This document shows, one piece after another, positions 25,921-34,777 of a stretch of DNA of 64,000 nt. The notes under the pieces are model-generated. The model was not told the origin of the DNA, made no database searches, and saw nothing but the letters and a program-made list of their open reading frames with translations. Within the stretch, counting starts at the first letter, position 1. The number at the start of each line of letters is the position of its first letter. Made by a program: the position numbers and the translations under genes. The stretch is from Eubacterium limosum (GTDB taxonomy: Bacteria > Bacillota > Clostridia > Eubacteriales > Eubacteriaceae). The DNA is taken from assembly GCF_000807675.2 (NCBI RefSeq), contig NZ_CP019962.1, forward strand, positions 3,631,157-3,695,156, given 5' to 3'.

Positions 25921-26370
25921 ATGGAAAAGTGCAAGGTAAAAATATACAACGCATCCAAATACCCGCTGCCGGAGTATCAGAGCTCCGGTGCCGCCGGGGT
26001 GGATTTATACGCGGATATTGACGAACCGATTGAGATTTCAAACCAGAATATTTACACGATTCCGACGGGAATTTATCTAGAACTGCCGCCGGGATACGAA
26101 GCTCAGATCCGGGCGCGTTCGGGTCTGGCCATGAAGCACGGCATTGCCTTGGTCAATGGGATTGGTACCATTGATTCAGACTACCGTGGTGAAATAAAGG
26201 TTATTTTAACAAATCTGAAGGCCTTTTCCCATACCATTCATCCCGGTGACCGCATCGCGCAAATGGTAATAAAATCCTATGTCACTGCTGATTTTGTAGA
26301 GGTCGACAGTGTAGAGGCTCTGACAGAAACAGAACGCAGCGACGGTGGATTTGGACATTCCGGTATGTAG
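25921..26370 (+). CDS. dut: dUTP diphosphatase
   Basis: The 149-residue protein has all five trimeric dUTPase motifs: AAGVDLYAD, RARSGLAMKHGI, NGIGTIDSDYRGEI, GDRIAQMVI and the C-terminal P-loop-like SDGGFGHSG. It hydrolyses dUTP to dUMP and pyrophosphate, preventing uracil entering DNA. The start at 25921 lies 10 bp after the pnp stop with only a weak ribosome site, so translation may depend on pnp. A terminator follows. Confidence 0.95.
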   Translation: MEKCKVKIYNASKYPLPEYQSSGAAGVDLYADIDEPIEISNQNIYTIPTGIYLELPPGYEAQIRARSGLAMKHGIALVNGIGTIDSDYRGEIKVILTNLKAFSHTIHPGDRIAQMVIKSYVTADFVEVDSVEALTETERSDGGFGHSGM

Positions 26371-26376
26371 GAATAC

Positions 26377-26405
26377 AAGGTACAGAAGATCTGTGCCTTT
26401 TTTTA
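26377..26405 (+). terminator. Terminator after dut
   Basis: GGTACAG, 5-nt loop, CTGTGCC, followed by a run of T. Confidence 0.8.
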
Positions 26406-26429
26406 TTAAGTAAGTGAGGTGATAATAAG

Positions 26430-28826
26430 GTGGCAACAGCAAGCAAAAAGAAACCGGCTAAAAAGCGCGCAGGCGTGTCAAAGGCCCGTGCTGGCAGCCG
26501 CGTTAAAAAGCAGGCTGGCATGAGCCCGATGGTCAAGCAGAGAATAACCGGTGCGGTTCTGGCCGTTCTGGGCCTTTATGTCGGCTATGCTTTTTTGACA
26601 GCAACGCCCGGAATTTTAGATAAAATTGTGGGGAAGGTTATCTTTACCTATATGTTTGGCAATACAACCATCATGATTGCCCTTTATATGATCGCCTGGG
26701 GAATCATGTTGTTTTTTGACAAGCATAAGGGAAACATACAGACACTGGTCATGGTGTTTTTACTGCTGGTTAATCTGATGGTGGTCTTCAGCCTGAATAT
26801 TCCAAGGCTTATGACCTACAGCGTGCTCGATCTTTTCAGTGTGGCCAGTTATGGCGGCTATGGCGGAATTATCGGGATACTGCTTTCCTATTTCCTTCAG
26901 ATGTTGGTGACCAAGGTCGGTACGATTGTTTTTCTGATACTGGCGTCTGTCGCCGAAGCCCTGTTGATTGTACGGGCAAATTTTAACGAGTATTATCAGA
27001 AAATGAAGGAAAACAAATTTGGTGTCGCACCTCTGAAAAATAAGGTTGACGATCTGGTAGAAGAACGCAAGCTTTCAAAAGAACTGAGTGAAAAAAGCAA
27101 AATTGCCAAGAAGAATAAGGAAAAACAGGAAGAGCCAGCGAGCGACAGCTATGATGGCCTGTTCCAGCGCTCAGAGACCGGAAAGGTTTCGATTGATACA
27201 GAGATTCTTGATTTTATTGATGATGTCAATAAAGAGCTGGATGAATCGGAACCCCTGGAGGATTCCAACGAGACTTTGCCAGAAGAACAGCAGGAAAGCC
27301 TTTTTCTGCTTCCTGAAAAGAAGCAGAAGCAGAATAAAATTGTGGATGAGCTTCTGGATTTATCCGATGACGGGGAGAACCCTGTAAACCCTCAAATGGA
27401 GGCTGACGAGGTTTATCATTTTCCGGAAACGACTTTGTTAAATCCGCCAGCCTCCGGCTCTAAAAACAGAAAGGACGCAGTGGTTAAAAAGGCGAAGATT
27501 ATCGAGGAAACACTTTCTAATTTTGGCGTACATGCCAAAATCGTCGGGGTGGATGTTGGCCCGAGTATTACCCGGTTTGAGCTTCAGCCAGACCCGGGTG
27601 TCAAGGTCAATAAGATTGTTAATCTGGCAGATGACCTGGCGTTGAATCTGGCAACCTCGGATATTCGTATTGAGGCGCCCATTCCAGGAAAAGCTGCGGT
27701 CGGCATTGAGGTGCCTAACGAGGAGAGCGTCATTGTCGGGCTGCGCGAGATCATTGAGACACCAGCCTTTGAAAATTTCAAGGGGCCCTTGCCCTTCGCG
27801 CTCGGCAAAACGCTGTCTGGCCAGAACATTATCGGGGACATCAGCAAAATGCCCCATGTACTTATCGCGGGTGCCACAGGCTCTGGTAAGAGTGTGTGCA
27901 TCAACAGTATTATCATCAGTCTTTTGTACAAGGCTTCACCCGAGGATTTACGCTTTATCATGATTGACCCCAAAATGGTCGAGCTGAACCAGTACAACGC
28001 CATACCGCACCTTCTGATTCCAGTGGTCACAGACCCCAAGAAGGCATCCTATGCCTTGAACTGGGGCATTAAGGAAATGACAGACCGCTATCAGCTGTTT
28101 AAGGAAAACGGCGTGCGTGACATTGACGGGTATAATGAACTGATGGCTGGCCAGGGCGGAGAAAAGCTGCCGCGGATCGTCATTGTGGTTGACGAGCTGG
28201 CCGACCTGATGATGACATCGCCCAAGGAATGTGAAAATGCGATCTGCCGTATTGCTCAGCTGGCCAGAGCTTGTGGGATTCATCTGATCATCGCGACACA
28301 GAGACCCTCGGTGGATGTGATCACCGGGCTGATCAAGGCGAACATTCCATCCCGTATTGCCTTTTCGGTGGCGTCTAATACAGACTCCCGAACCATTCTT
28401 GATATGGCCGGGGCTGAAAAGCTGCTGGGCAAGGGGGATATGCTTTATTACCCCGTCGGAAAATCAAAACCCCTGCGTGTACAGTGTACCTTTGTATCTG
28501 ACGCGGAGATCAACCGCGTAATCAATGCGGTCAAACCCAAAAAACAGCCAACCTATAATGATGAGATTGAGGAGGCGATTAACGAGCCGCAGGAAGAAGA
28601 GGAAGCCAAAGAGGATGACCTGGACCCGCTGTTTGACCAGGCAGTGGAGACAGCCTTTACCTATAATCAGGTATCGACCTCCATGCTCCAGCGTAAGCTG
28701 AAGGTTGGCTATGCCCGGGCGGGAAGGCTTATTGATTCCCTTGAGCAAAAGGGCATTATCTCAGGGCCAAACGGCAGCAAACCGCGAACCCTGCTGATGA
28801 CACAGGAAGAATACTACAGGAGGTGA
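26430..28826 (+). CDS. ftsK: DNA translocase FtsK/SpoIIIE
   Basis: 798 residues from a GTG start (ribosome site GAGGTG upstream). A Lys/Arg-rich tail precedes about four membrane helices (residues ~30-200), then an acidic linker. The ATPase motor follows, with Walker A GATGSGKSVCINSI near residue 480 and Walker B IVIVVDELADLMM near 590. The C-terminal gamma winged-helix (VSTSMLQRKLKVGYARAGRLID) reads KOPS/SRS sequences. It pumps chromosomal DNA at the division or sporulation septum. rimO follows 4 bp after the stop. FtsK and SpoIIIE are not separable from sequence alone. Confidence 0.95.
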   Translation: MATASKKKPAKKRAGVSKARAGSRVKKQAGMSPMVKQRITGAVLAVLGLYVGYAFLTATPGILDKIVGKVIFTYMFGNTTIMIALYMIAWGIMLFFDKHKGNIQTLVMVFLLLVNLMVVFSLNIPRLMTYSVLDLFSVASYGGYGGIIGILLSYFLQMLVTKVGTIVFLILASVAEALLIVRANFNEYYQKMKENKFGVAPLKNKVDDLVEERKLSKELSEKSKIAKKNKEKQEEPASDSYDGLFQRSETGKVSIDTEILDFIDDVNKELDESEPLEDSNETLPEEQQESLFLLPEKKQKQNKIVDELLDLSDDGENPVNPQMEADEVYHFPETTLLNPPASGSKNRKDAVVKKAKIIEETLSNFGVHAKIVGVDVGPSITRFELQPDPGVKVNKIVNLADDLALNLATSDIRIEAPIPGKAAVGIEVPNEESVIVGLREIIETPAFENFKGPLPFALGKTLSGQNIIGDISKMPHVLIAGATGSGKSVCINSIIISLLYKASPEDLRFIMIDPKMVELNQYNAIPHLLIPVVTDPKKASYALNWGIKEMTDRYQLFKENGVRDIDGYNELMAGQGGEKLPRIVIVVDELADLMMTSPKECENAICRIAQLARACGIHLIIATQRPSVDVITGLIKANIPSRIAFSVASNTDSRTILDMAGAEKLLGKGDMLYYPVGKSKPLRVQCTFVSDAEINRVINAVKPKKQPTYNDEIEEAINEPQEEEEAKEDDLDPLFDQAVETAFTYNQVSTSMLQRKLKVGYARAGRLIDSLEQKGIISGPNGSKPRTLLMTQEEYYRR

Positions 28827-28830
28827 CAGA

Positions 28831-30171
28831 GTGAAGAAAATCCATATCACAACCCTGGGCTGTGATAAAAATACCGTAGACGCTCAGCAGATGCTGGGAA
28901 TGCTCGCGGAAAACGGCTATACCATTGAACCCGACCCGGCACGGGCTGAAGTGATTGTGGTCAATACCTGCTGCTTTATCCAGGCGGCCAAGGAGGAATC
29001 CATCGAGTATATTCTTGAATACGCCGGCTATAAGGAAAGCGGGCCGTGTGAGATCCTGATAGCAGCAGGCTGTATGGCAGAGCGCTATCATAAAGAGCTT
29101 GCGGAGGAAATGCCTGAGGTTGACGGCTTTTTAGGCGTGGGGCATATTGACAACATCATTGACCTGATTAAAGATATTGAAGGCGGAAGGGGAAGAGAAA
29201 CGCTCTCTGGAAATATCGACCGCCCTTATGTGGAAGAAATGCCCCGCTATATCGAGGACAACACCGTTACAGCCTATCTGAAAATCAGTGAAGGCTGTGA
29301 CCATCACTGCACCTACTGTGTGATTCCCAAAATTCGTGGAAGACACCGGAGCCGCAGTCCAGAGGCTATTTATAAAGAAGCGGCTTATCTGGAGAAAAAG
29401 GGTGTCAGGGAGCTGATCATTATCGCCCAGGACATCACCCAGTATGGGAACGACCTGGAGGGAGAGATAAATCTGGCAGGGCTGCTGACGTGGCTGTCGG
29501 AGGATTTTTCCTTCCGTTGGATACGTCTGCTCTATATGTATCCTGAGGGCATCACAGAAGAGCTTCTGGATGTGATCGCCAGCCATGACAACCTCTGCCA
29601 TTATTTTGATATTCCCATCCAGCATACTGAGGATAAAATTTTAAAACGCATGGGGCGTCCAGTTAACAAAAAGCATCTTTTTGAACAGATCGGGCTGATC
29701 CGCGAAAAGCTGCCTGACGCGGTACTCAGGACCGCGATTATCACTGGTTTTCCCGGTGAGACAGAGGAAGACCATGAGGGGCTGCTCGCCTCGCTAAGAG
29801 CGCTTAAAATCAACCGATTGGGTGTGTTCAAATACTCGCAGGAGGAAGGAACCCCTGCGGCGGAGTTTCCGGATCAGGTGGATGAAGCGGTTATGGAAAG
29901 ACGTTGGAATGAAATATACGGACAGCAGGAGGGCATAACAGCTGAAGCCAATGAAGCCTTTGTCGGCAGAAGCCTGGACGTTTTAATAGAGGAAATGGAG
30001 GCGCCGGGAACCTATTCCGGGCGAACCTATGGTGATGCACCAGAAATTGATTGTATGGTTTTTGCCAATAGCGGGGAAGAGGTATTAGACATTGGCAATT
30101 TCTATAAAGTAAAAATAATCCAGACACTGGATTATGATTTGATAGGAGATGTAGAAAATGAACTTACCTAA
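28831..30171 (+). CDS. rimO: Ribosomal protein S12 methylthiotransferase
   Basis: 446 residues from a GTG start behind AGGAGGTGACAG. The N-terminal UPF0004 domain has three cluster Cys (TLGCDKN, VNTCCFI, AAGCMAE). The radical SAM motif is CDHHCTYC near residue 152, followed by IPKIRGRHRSRS, and a C-terminal TRAM domain ends the protein. RimO adds a methylthio group to an Asp of ribosomal protein S12. The IPKIRGRHRSR context separates it from MiaB. The 3' end overlaps pgsA by 14 bp. Confidence 0.95.
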   Translation: MKKIHITTLGCDKNTVDAQQMLGMLAENGYTIEPDPARAEVIVVNTCCFIQAAKEESIEYILEYAGYKESGPCEILIAAGCMAERYHKELAEEMPEVDGFLGVGHIDNIIDLIKDIEGGRGRETLSGNIDRPYVEEMPRYIEDNTVTAYLKISEGCDHHCTYCVIPKIRGRHRSRSPEAIYKEAAYLEKKGVRELIIIAQDITQYGNDLEGEINLAGLLTWLSEDFSFRWIRLLYMYPEGITEELLDVIASHDNLCHYFDIPIQHTEDKILKRMGRPVNKKHLFEQIGLIREKLPDAVLRTAIITGFPGETEEDHEGLLASLRALKINRLGVFKYSQEEGTPAAEFPDQVDEAVMERRWNEIYGQQEGITAEANEAFVGRSLDVLIEEMEAPGTYSGRTYGDAPEIDCMVFANSGEEVLDIGNFYKVKIIQTLDYDLIGDVENELT

Positions 30172-30703
30172 CAAAATTACCATGGCCCGAATTATTATGA
30201 TTCCATTCTTTATTATTGCCCTGCTGGTCAATTTCCCATTCCACGAGCCCATTGCGGTGGTGATTTTTATTGTCGCCTCTGCCTCTGACGCGGTGGACGG
30301 GCATCTTGCCAGAAGCCGGAATCTGATTACGGATTTTGGAAAATTTATGGATCCGCTGGCAGATAAGCTGCTGACCTGCTCAGCGTTTATCTGTCTGGTT
30401 GAGCTGCAGATGATCCCGTCCTGGGTGGTTATCATCATCATTGCCCGCGAATTCGCCATTACAGGTCTCCGGACGCTGGCGGCTTCCGACGGCATTGTCA
30501 TTGCTGCCAGCAAATGGGGCAAGGCCAAGACCATTTCCCAGATGATTGCAATCATCGCATTGCTGCTGGTCAACTGGCCGGTTATGGCATTCCCCGCCTT
30601 GCTGCTATTCGGTAACATCATGGTTTATGTTGCCCTGGCCCTGACCCTTATTTCAGGTATTGATTATTTCAGACTGAACAAGGGTGTCTTTAGAAGTATG
30701 TAG
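30158..30703 (+). CDS. pgsA: CDP-diacylglycerol--glycerol-3-phosphate 3-phosphatidyltransferase
   Basis: The 181-residue membrane protein carries the CDP-alcohol phosphotransferase motif across DAVDGHLARSRNLITDFGKF plus the next MDPLADK, i.e. D-G-x2-A-R-x8-G-x3-D-x3-D. Five to six helices surround it. It makes phosphatidylglycerophosphate, precursor of the main anionic phospholipid. The ATG lies within the rimO end, with GGAGATG as ribosome site. The order rimO-pgsA-cinA-recA is common in Firmicutes; here a nucleoid-protein gene is inserted before cinA. Confidence 0.95.
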   Translation: MNLPNKITMARIIMIPFFIIALLVNFPFHEPIAVVIFIVASASDAVDGHLARSRNLITDFGKFMDPLADKLLTCSAFICLVELQMIPSWVVIIIIAREFAITGLRTLAASDGIVIAASKWGKAKTISQMIAIIALLLVNWPVMAFPALLLFGNIMVYVALALTLISGIDYFRLNKGVFRSM

Positions 30704-30737
30704 GCATTTGAAAGTAAATAAATGAGAATAACAAACG

Positions 30738-30760
30738 AGCGCGGCGGAAGCCGCGCTTTT
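30738..30760 (+). terminator. GC-rich terminator after pgsA
   Basis: AGCGCGGC-GGAA-GCCGCGCT followed by TTTTG. The T-run is short, so read-through into the next gene, 16 bp on, is possible. Confidence 0.7.
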
Positions 30761-30775
30761 GTGTGAGGAGTTTTT

Positions 30776-31786
30776 ATGGAAATTGACGTTCATGTTAAAA
30801 GAGCAATTTTACACATTCTGGATACGGGCGCGGGGATTCCGGTGCTTTCGGATACACTGCTGGGGCTGCCCATCGGTATTCAGGAATACTTGTATAAACA
30901 TCTGACCCGGGCGATGAAGGATCCGGATATTAAGAGAACCCAGTTTGTGGACCCGCCAAGCCGTTTTTGTGAGCTGGTACAGCAGTATAAAAAGGATGAC
31001 GAAAGCTTTACATCTGTCAGCCAGGAAATCGCGAGCCTGCTCTTTGATTTTATGGTGGAGAATGTCGGGGTGCCGTCGGCAGATCTGCTGGTGGTCGATT
31101 TTATTGGCGACGGAGAGCCTTATTTGGGTGTTTTAAAGCTGAATTACAAGCATAGCTATATCCACTATGTCGATCACGAGGACGGCCGTTTAAATGATAT
31201 TCTTCGTCAGCCCTGCTCACTGCCCACAGAAGGGCAGCGGCTGGATGAGTTTGTGATCATCAATTTAAATACCGGTCAGATTTTTCTAAAGGAAAAAAAG
31301 TTTGAGATTGATGACAAAAAGGAGTACTATCTCTCCAACCGTCTGGTTTTATGTGAGGATGTGCTCTCCGAAAAACAGACATTTGATATTGTGGAAAAGA
31401 CCGTTAAAAAAATTATTGCCAGCGAATATAACGGCGACATTGAAAAGCTGAATACCGTCAAGCGGGTCATCGCCGACGACTACGAATCGGACTCGGTCAT
31501 TGATATGGACAGTATTGCCCAAGCCACCTTTGGCGATGATTTTACAGTGAAGGAACGCTTCAGGGAGGAGGCTGCCAAAAAAGGGCTTACCCAGCGCAAA
31601 GTAGAGGTAAGCGATAATATTGAGAGCAAAATCTTTAAGAAACAAAAGTTTGTTACTGTCTCAGGCATAGAGCTCTCGATTCCAACGGACTACCTCATGC
31701 GGGAGGACATTGTAGAATTCAGAAATAATCCAGATGGTACCATCTCGGTGGAGATAAAAAATATAGAAGGATTTGTACCGAAGTAA
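30776..31786 (+). CDS. 37-kDa nucleoid-associated protein (NdpA/YejK family)
   Basis: The 336-residue cytoplasmic protein matches the nucleoid-associated family by overall pattern: an N-terminal VKRAILHILDTGAGIPVLSD, central LLVVDFIGDGEPYLGVLKLNYKHSY and a C-terminal basic region. E. coli YejK binds the nucleoid and topoisomerases; its role in Firmicutes is not settled. The start ATG is at 30776 behind GTGAGGAG. A new promoter before cinA suggests a separate unit. Family assignment rests on recognition by eye. Confidence 0.7.
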   Translation: MEIDVHVKRAILHILDTGAGIPVLSDTLLGLPIGIQEYLYKHLTRAMKDPDIKRTQFVDPPSRFCELVQQYKKDDESFTSVSQEIASLLFDFMVENVGVPSADLLVVDFIGDGEPYLGVLKLNYKHSYIHYVDHEDGRLNDILRQPCSLPTEGQRLDEFVIINLNTGQIFLKEKKFEIDDKKEYYLSNRLVLCEDVLSEKQTFDIVEKTVKKIIASEYNGDIEKLNTVKRVIADDYESDSVIDMDSIAQATFGDDFTVKERFREEAAKKGLTQRKVEVSDNIESKIFKKQKFVTVSGIELSIPTDYLMREDIVEFRNNPDGTISVEIKNIEGFVPK

Positions 31787-31895
31787 GAAGATGTGTGGAT
31801 GCGATAAGATTCACAGAGTATCAGGATCAGGGCATCTAGAGAAGGATTCTTTGTCATTATTCAGATAAACAACTCTGAATCAAAGTTTAATAACA

Positions 31896-31924
31896 TTGCA
31901 GAATTTTACCAGAAACAGTATAAT
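31896..31924 (+). promoter_or_regulatory. Promoter of cinA
   Basis: TTGCAG (31896-31901), 17-bp spacer, TATAAT (31919-31924), about 50 nt before the cinA start. Confidence 0.7.
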
Positions 31925-31979
31925 GATAAGGGCCGGAGTTTTATGAATCCCGGCTGAATTGACATAAGGAGATGGAATT

Positions 31980-33221
31980 ATGAATTGTGAGCTCGTTTCA
32001 GTTGGAACAGAACTTTTAACGGGAGACACCTTAAATACCAATGTTATGTTTTTGTCCAAGGAATTGTCTATAAATGGCTTTTCGGTGCTTTACCATACAA
32101 CAGTGGGTGATAACCCGGGGCGTCTGAAATCTGTCATTATGCGGGCCTTGACCCGCAGTGACCTGATTATCACGACCGGCGGCCTCGGACCGACCCAGGA
32201 TGATCTGACAAAGGAGACCATTGCGGAAATTTTTGGTATGGAAATGGAACAGCGGCCAGAAATTGTCGAGAAGCTCAAAGCGTTTTTTGACCGCCGCGGG
32301 GTAGAAATGACAGAGAATAACCTGCGTCAGTCTTACGTGCCAAAGGGGGGCGTCATGCTGCCCAACCCCAGAGGTACCGCTCCGGGAATTATGATTGAGA
32401 AGGACGGAAAAACTGTAATCATGCTGCCGGGACCACCACATGAAATGATGGGCATGTATGAGGACTGTGTGGAACCCATCCTGCACCAGCTGAAAAACCA
32501 GCTCGTGATTTCACGCTATTACAATCTTTCGGATATTGGTGAATCCACTGTTGAGGACACCATCATGGATATCATTGACCGGCAGGATAATCCAACGGTT
32601 GCCACCTATGCCAAGCTGGGCGAGGTGATGATCCGCCTGACGGCCAACGGGGATGATCCTGAAACCATTAACGCTTTGCTGGACCGGTATGAGAAGATCA
32701 TCATCGAACGTTTTGGCGATCATATTTTCACACATTCCCAGGACAGCCTGGATGTGACGGTCGGTAAACTTTTAATGGAAAAGGGCCTGACTGTCGCTCT
32801 GGCAGAATCCTGCACCGGAGGTCTCGTGGCTTCAAAGCTGGCAGAGATTCCCGGAATTTCAGCGGCGTTAAAAATGGGACTGGTTACCTACTCCAATGAA
32901 GCTAAAATGCAGCTTTTAAAGGTGAGGGCCGAAACGCTTGAACGCTATGGCGCAGTCAGTGAGCAGACCGCACGGGAGATGTGCGAGCACCTTAAGGAAA
33001 TTTCAGGCTGTGATATTACTGCGTCTGTCACTGGTATTGCCGGGCCTGGCGGCGGATCGCCAGAAAAACCCGTGGGACTTGTATACGTCGGGGTTTGCGC
33101 CAATGGAAAAACCACCATTAAAAAATATCTCTTTGAAGGCAGTCGAAAGATTGTTCAATTGCGCACCGCCAATAAAGTTTTTCACTTAATTCGCGAAGCA
33201 ATCCTTGACAAAACAGAATGA
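31980..33221 (+). CDS. cinA: CinA-family protein (competence/damage-inducible; NMN amidase domain)
   Basis: 413 residues: an N-terminal molybdopterin-binding-like domain (VGTELLTGDTLNTN, TTGGLGPTQDDLT, LPGPPHEM) and a C-terminal amidase domain (ALAESCTGGLVASKLAEIPG, then TGIAGPGGGSPEKPVGLVYVG). The family hydrolyses NMN or ADP-ribose-type pyridine nucleotide by-products. It is next to recA, as in many Firmicutes. The recA promoter begins inside its last codons. The start is behind AAGGAGATGGAATT. Confidence 0.93.
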   Translation: MNCELVSVGTELLTGDTLNTNVMFLSKELSINGFSVLYHTTVGDNPGRLKSVIMRALTRSDLIITTGGLGPTQDDLTKETIAEIFGMEMEQRPEIVEKLKAFFDRRGVEMTENNLRQSYVPKGGVMLPNPRGTAPGIMIEKDGKTVIMLPGPPHEMMGMYEDCVEPILHQLKNQLVISRYYNLSDIGESTVEDTIMDIIDRQDNPTVATYAKLGEVMIRLTANGDDPETINALLDRYEKIIIERFGDHIFTHSQDSLDVTVGKLLMEKGLTVALAESCTGGLVASKLAEIPGISAALKMGLVTYSNEAKMQLLKVRAETLERYGAVSEQTAREMCEHLKEISGCDITASVTGIAGPGGGSPEKPVGLVYVGVCANGKTTIKKYLFEGSRKIVQLRTANKVFHLIREAILDKTE

Positions 33222-33258
33222 TTTCTTTATAATATAGATAGTGATAGAACGAACGTTC
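33205..33258 (+). promoter_or_regulatory. recA promoter with LexA-type SOS box
   Basis: TTGACA (33205-33210), 17-bp spacer and TATAAT (33228-33233) form a perfect-consensus promoter. GAAC-GAAC-GTTC at 33247-33258 fits the Gram-positive LexA pattern GAAC-N4-GTTC and lies just after the expected start near 33240, well placed for repression. Confidence 0.85.
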
Positions 33259-33291
33259 ACAGAACGCTTTGTGAAAATAGAGGAGAAAAGT

Positions 33292-34452
33292 ATGGCTGAA
33301 AAACGCAAACCATTAGAAAAAGTAGAAGAAAAAACTGACAACAGCGCAAAGCAGGAAGCCTTAAACGCTGCTTTAAAGAATATTGAAAAAACTTTTGGAA
33401 AGGGAGCTGTCATGCGTCTTGGAGACGAGAGTGCGAAGATGGACGTTGACGTTATCTCCACCTCATCCATCGGTATTGATATGGCGCTTGGAATTGGCGG
33501 GGTTCCCCGTGGCCGGATCATTGAGATCTACGGACCAGAATCCTCCGGTAAAACCACTATTGCCCTTCATATTGTGGCGGAAGCCCAAAAGGCCGGAGGC
33601 AACGCGGCCTTTATCGATGCCGAACATGCGCTCGATCCCGTATACGCAAAAGCCCTCGGTGTGGATGTGGATAACCTGATTGTATCCCAGCCGGACACAG
33701 GTGAGCAGGCGCTTGAAATTCTTGAAGCCCTGGTGCGGAGCGGGGCCATCGATGTGGCCGTTGTGGACTCTGTCGCGGCTCTGGTACCCCGTGCGGAAAT
33801 TGATGGGGAAATGGGGGACTCCCATGTTGGGCTTCAGGCGAGACTGATGTCCCAGGCCCTCCGAAAGCTGGCAGGGATTATCAAAAAGTCCAATACCGCG
33901 GCGATCTTTATTAACCAGCTGCGCGAGAAGGTTGGGGTTATGTACGGAAATCCAGAGGTTACAACTGGCGGCCGTGCTTTGAAATTCTATTCCTCTGTCC
34001 GGATGGATATCCGCAGAATTGAAACTTTGAAAAAAGGAACCGATATGATCGGGAACCGTACCCGTGCTAAGATTGTCAAGAACAAAATGGCGCCACCGTT
34101 TAAAACTGCCGAGTTTGATATCATGTACGGCGAGGGTATCTCCAGAGAAGGGGATATTTTGGACATAGCGGTTGAGCTGAATATTATTAAAAAGGCCGGC
34201 TCATGGTTTTCCTACGGCGAGGAACGCCTGGGACAGGGACGAGACAAGGTGAAGGAATACCTTAAAGAAAACCCGGAATTTGCCGATGCGGTTGAGCAGA
34301 AAATCCGTGATCATTTTGCAAAGAAGGATGAGCCCGAAGCGCCTGAGGAAGGTTCGGAAGCTCTTGCCAAGGATCAGGCTGAAATGGCCGCGGAATTATC
34401 TGATGAGGATATGGATGAGTTTTTTGAGCTGAATGAGTTCGAGGAAGAATAA
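33292..34452 (+). CDS. recA: Recombinase RecA
   Basis: Start [10 protein letters not shown] at 33292 behind GAGGAG, giving 386 residues. Walker A is [13 protein letters not shown] near residue 85 and the core continues with [20 protein letters not shown] and [16 protein letters not shown]. The C-terminal tail is long and acidic. RecA forms filaments on single-stranded DNA for recombination and promotes LexA self-cleavage. The SOS box upstream shows it is itself in the regulon. The next gene is a small winged-helix-like ORF, not recX. Confidence 0.98.
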   Translation: MAEKRKPLEKVEEKTDNSAKQEALNAALKNIEKTFGKGAVMRLGDESAKMDVDVISTSSIGIDMALGIGGVPRGRIIEIYGPESSGKTTIALHIVAEAQKAGGNAAFIDAEHALDPVYAKALGVDVDNLIVSQPDTGEQALEILEALVRSGAIDVAVVDSVAALVPRAEIDGEMGDSHVGLQARLMSQALRKLAGIIKKSNTAAIFINQLREKVGVMYGNPEVTTGGRALKFYSSVRMDIRRIETLKKGTDMIGNRTRAKIVKNKMAPPFKTAEFDIMYGEGISREGDILDIAVELNIIKKAGSWFSYGEERLGQGRDKVKEYLKENPEFADAVEQKIRDHFAKKDEPEAPEEGSEALAKDQAEMAAELSDEDMDEFFELNEFEEE

Positions 34453-34465
34453 GCAGGAGGAAAAT

Positions 34466-34657
34466 ATGGAATTAGCAGAATTAAAGCAAAAAGTACTGGA
34501 AGCCATGCGTGAAAACGGTGCGCCGATGAATGTCGGCGCTGTTCAGAAAGCGCTGGACGTTGACCGCAAAGAGATTGATAAAGCCTTTAAAGAATTAAAA
34601 GCTGAAGGCGCCATCGTATCGCCAGTTCGCTGTAAATGGGAACCGGCAGACAAATAA
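34466..34657 (+). CDS. Small winged-helix-like protein downstream of recA
   Basis: The 63 residues (MELAELKQKVLEAMRENGAP, VQKALDVDRKEIDKAFKELK, then SPVRCKWEP) have the helix-turn-helix-strand pattern of a minimal winged helix. It starts 13 bp after recA behind GCAGGAGGAAAAT and ends before a terminator, so it belongs to the recA transcript and should be SOS-induced. recX is common at this position but this is far too short to be RecX. A DNA-binding role is inferred from the fold pattern only. Confidence 0.65.
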   Translation: MELAELKQKVLEAMRENGAPMNVGAVQKALDVDRKEIDKAFKELKAEGAIVSPVRCKWEPADK

Positions 34658-34671
34658 TAAAGCTGACAGAA

Positions 34672-34705
34672 AAGGGTGCGTACAGTCCTGTATGTGCCCT
34701 TTTTT
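34672..34705 (+). terminator. Terminator of the recA operon
   Basis: AAGGGTGCGTACAG pairs imperfectly with CTGTATGTGCCCTT, then TTTTT. Confidence 0.85.
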
Positions 34706-34713
34706 AGTAGCCC

Positions 34714-34747
34714 GCAGAGCACGGCACATTTTTGCGCCGTGCTCTGC
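34714..34747 (+). repeat. Dispersed palindrome, copy A (upstream of dinB)
   Basis: GCAGAGCACGGC (34714-34725) pairs with GCCGTGCTCTGC (34736-34747). The core 34719-34742 is one of four copies in the window of the pattern GCACRGCAC-(N6)-GCGCYGTGC. It has no T-run and lies after the recA terminator, so it is not needed for termination. Confidence 0.8.
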
Positions 34748-34777
34748 TGTAAACTTTTAATGCTCAGAGGTGAGAAA

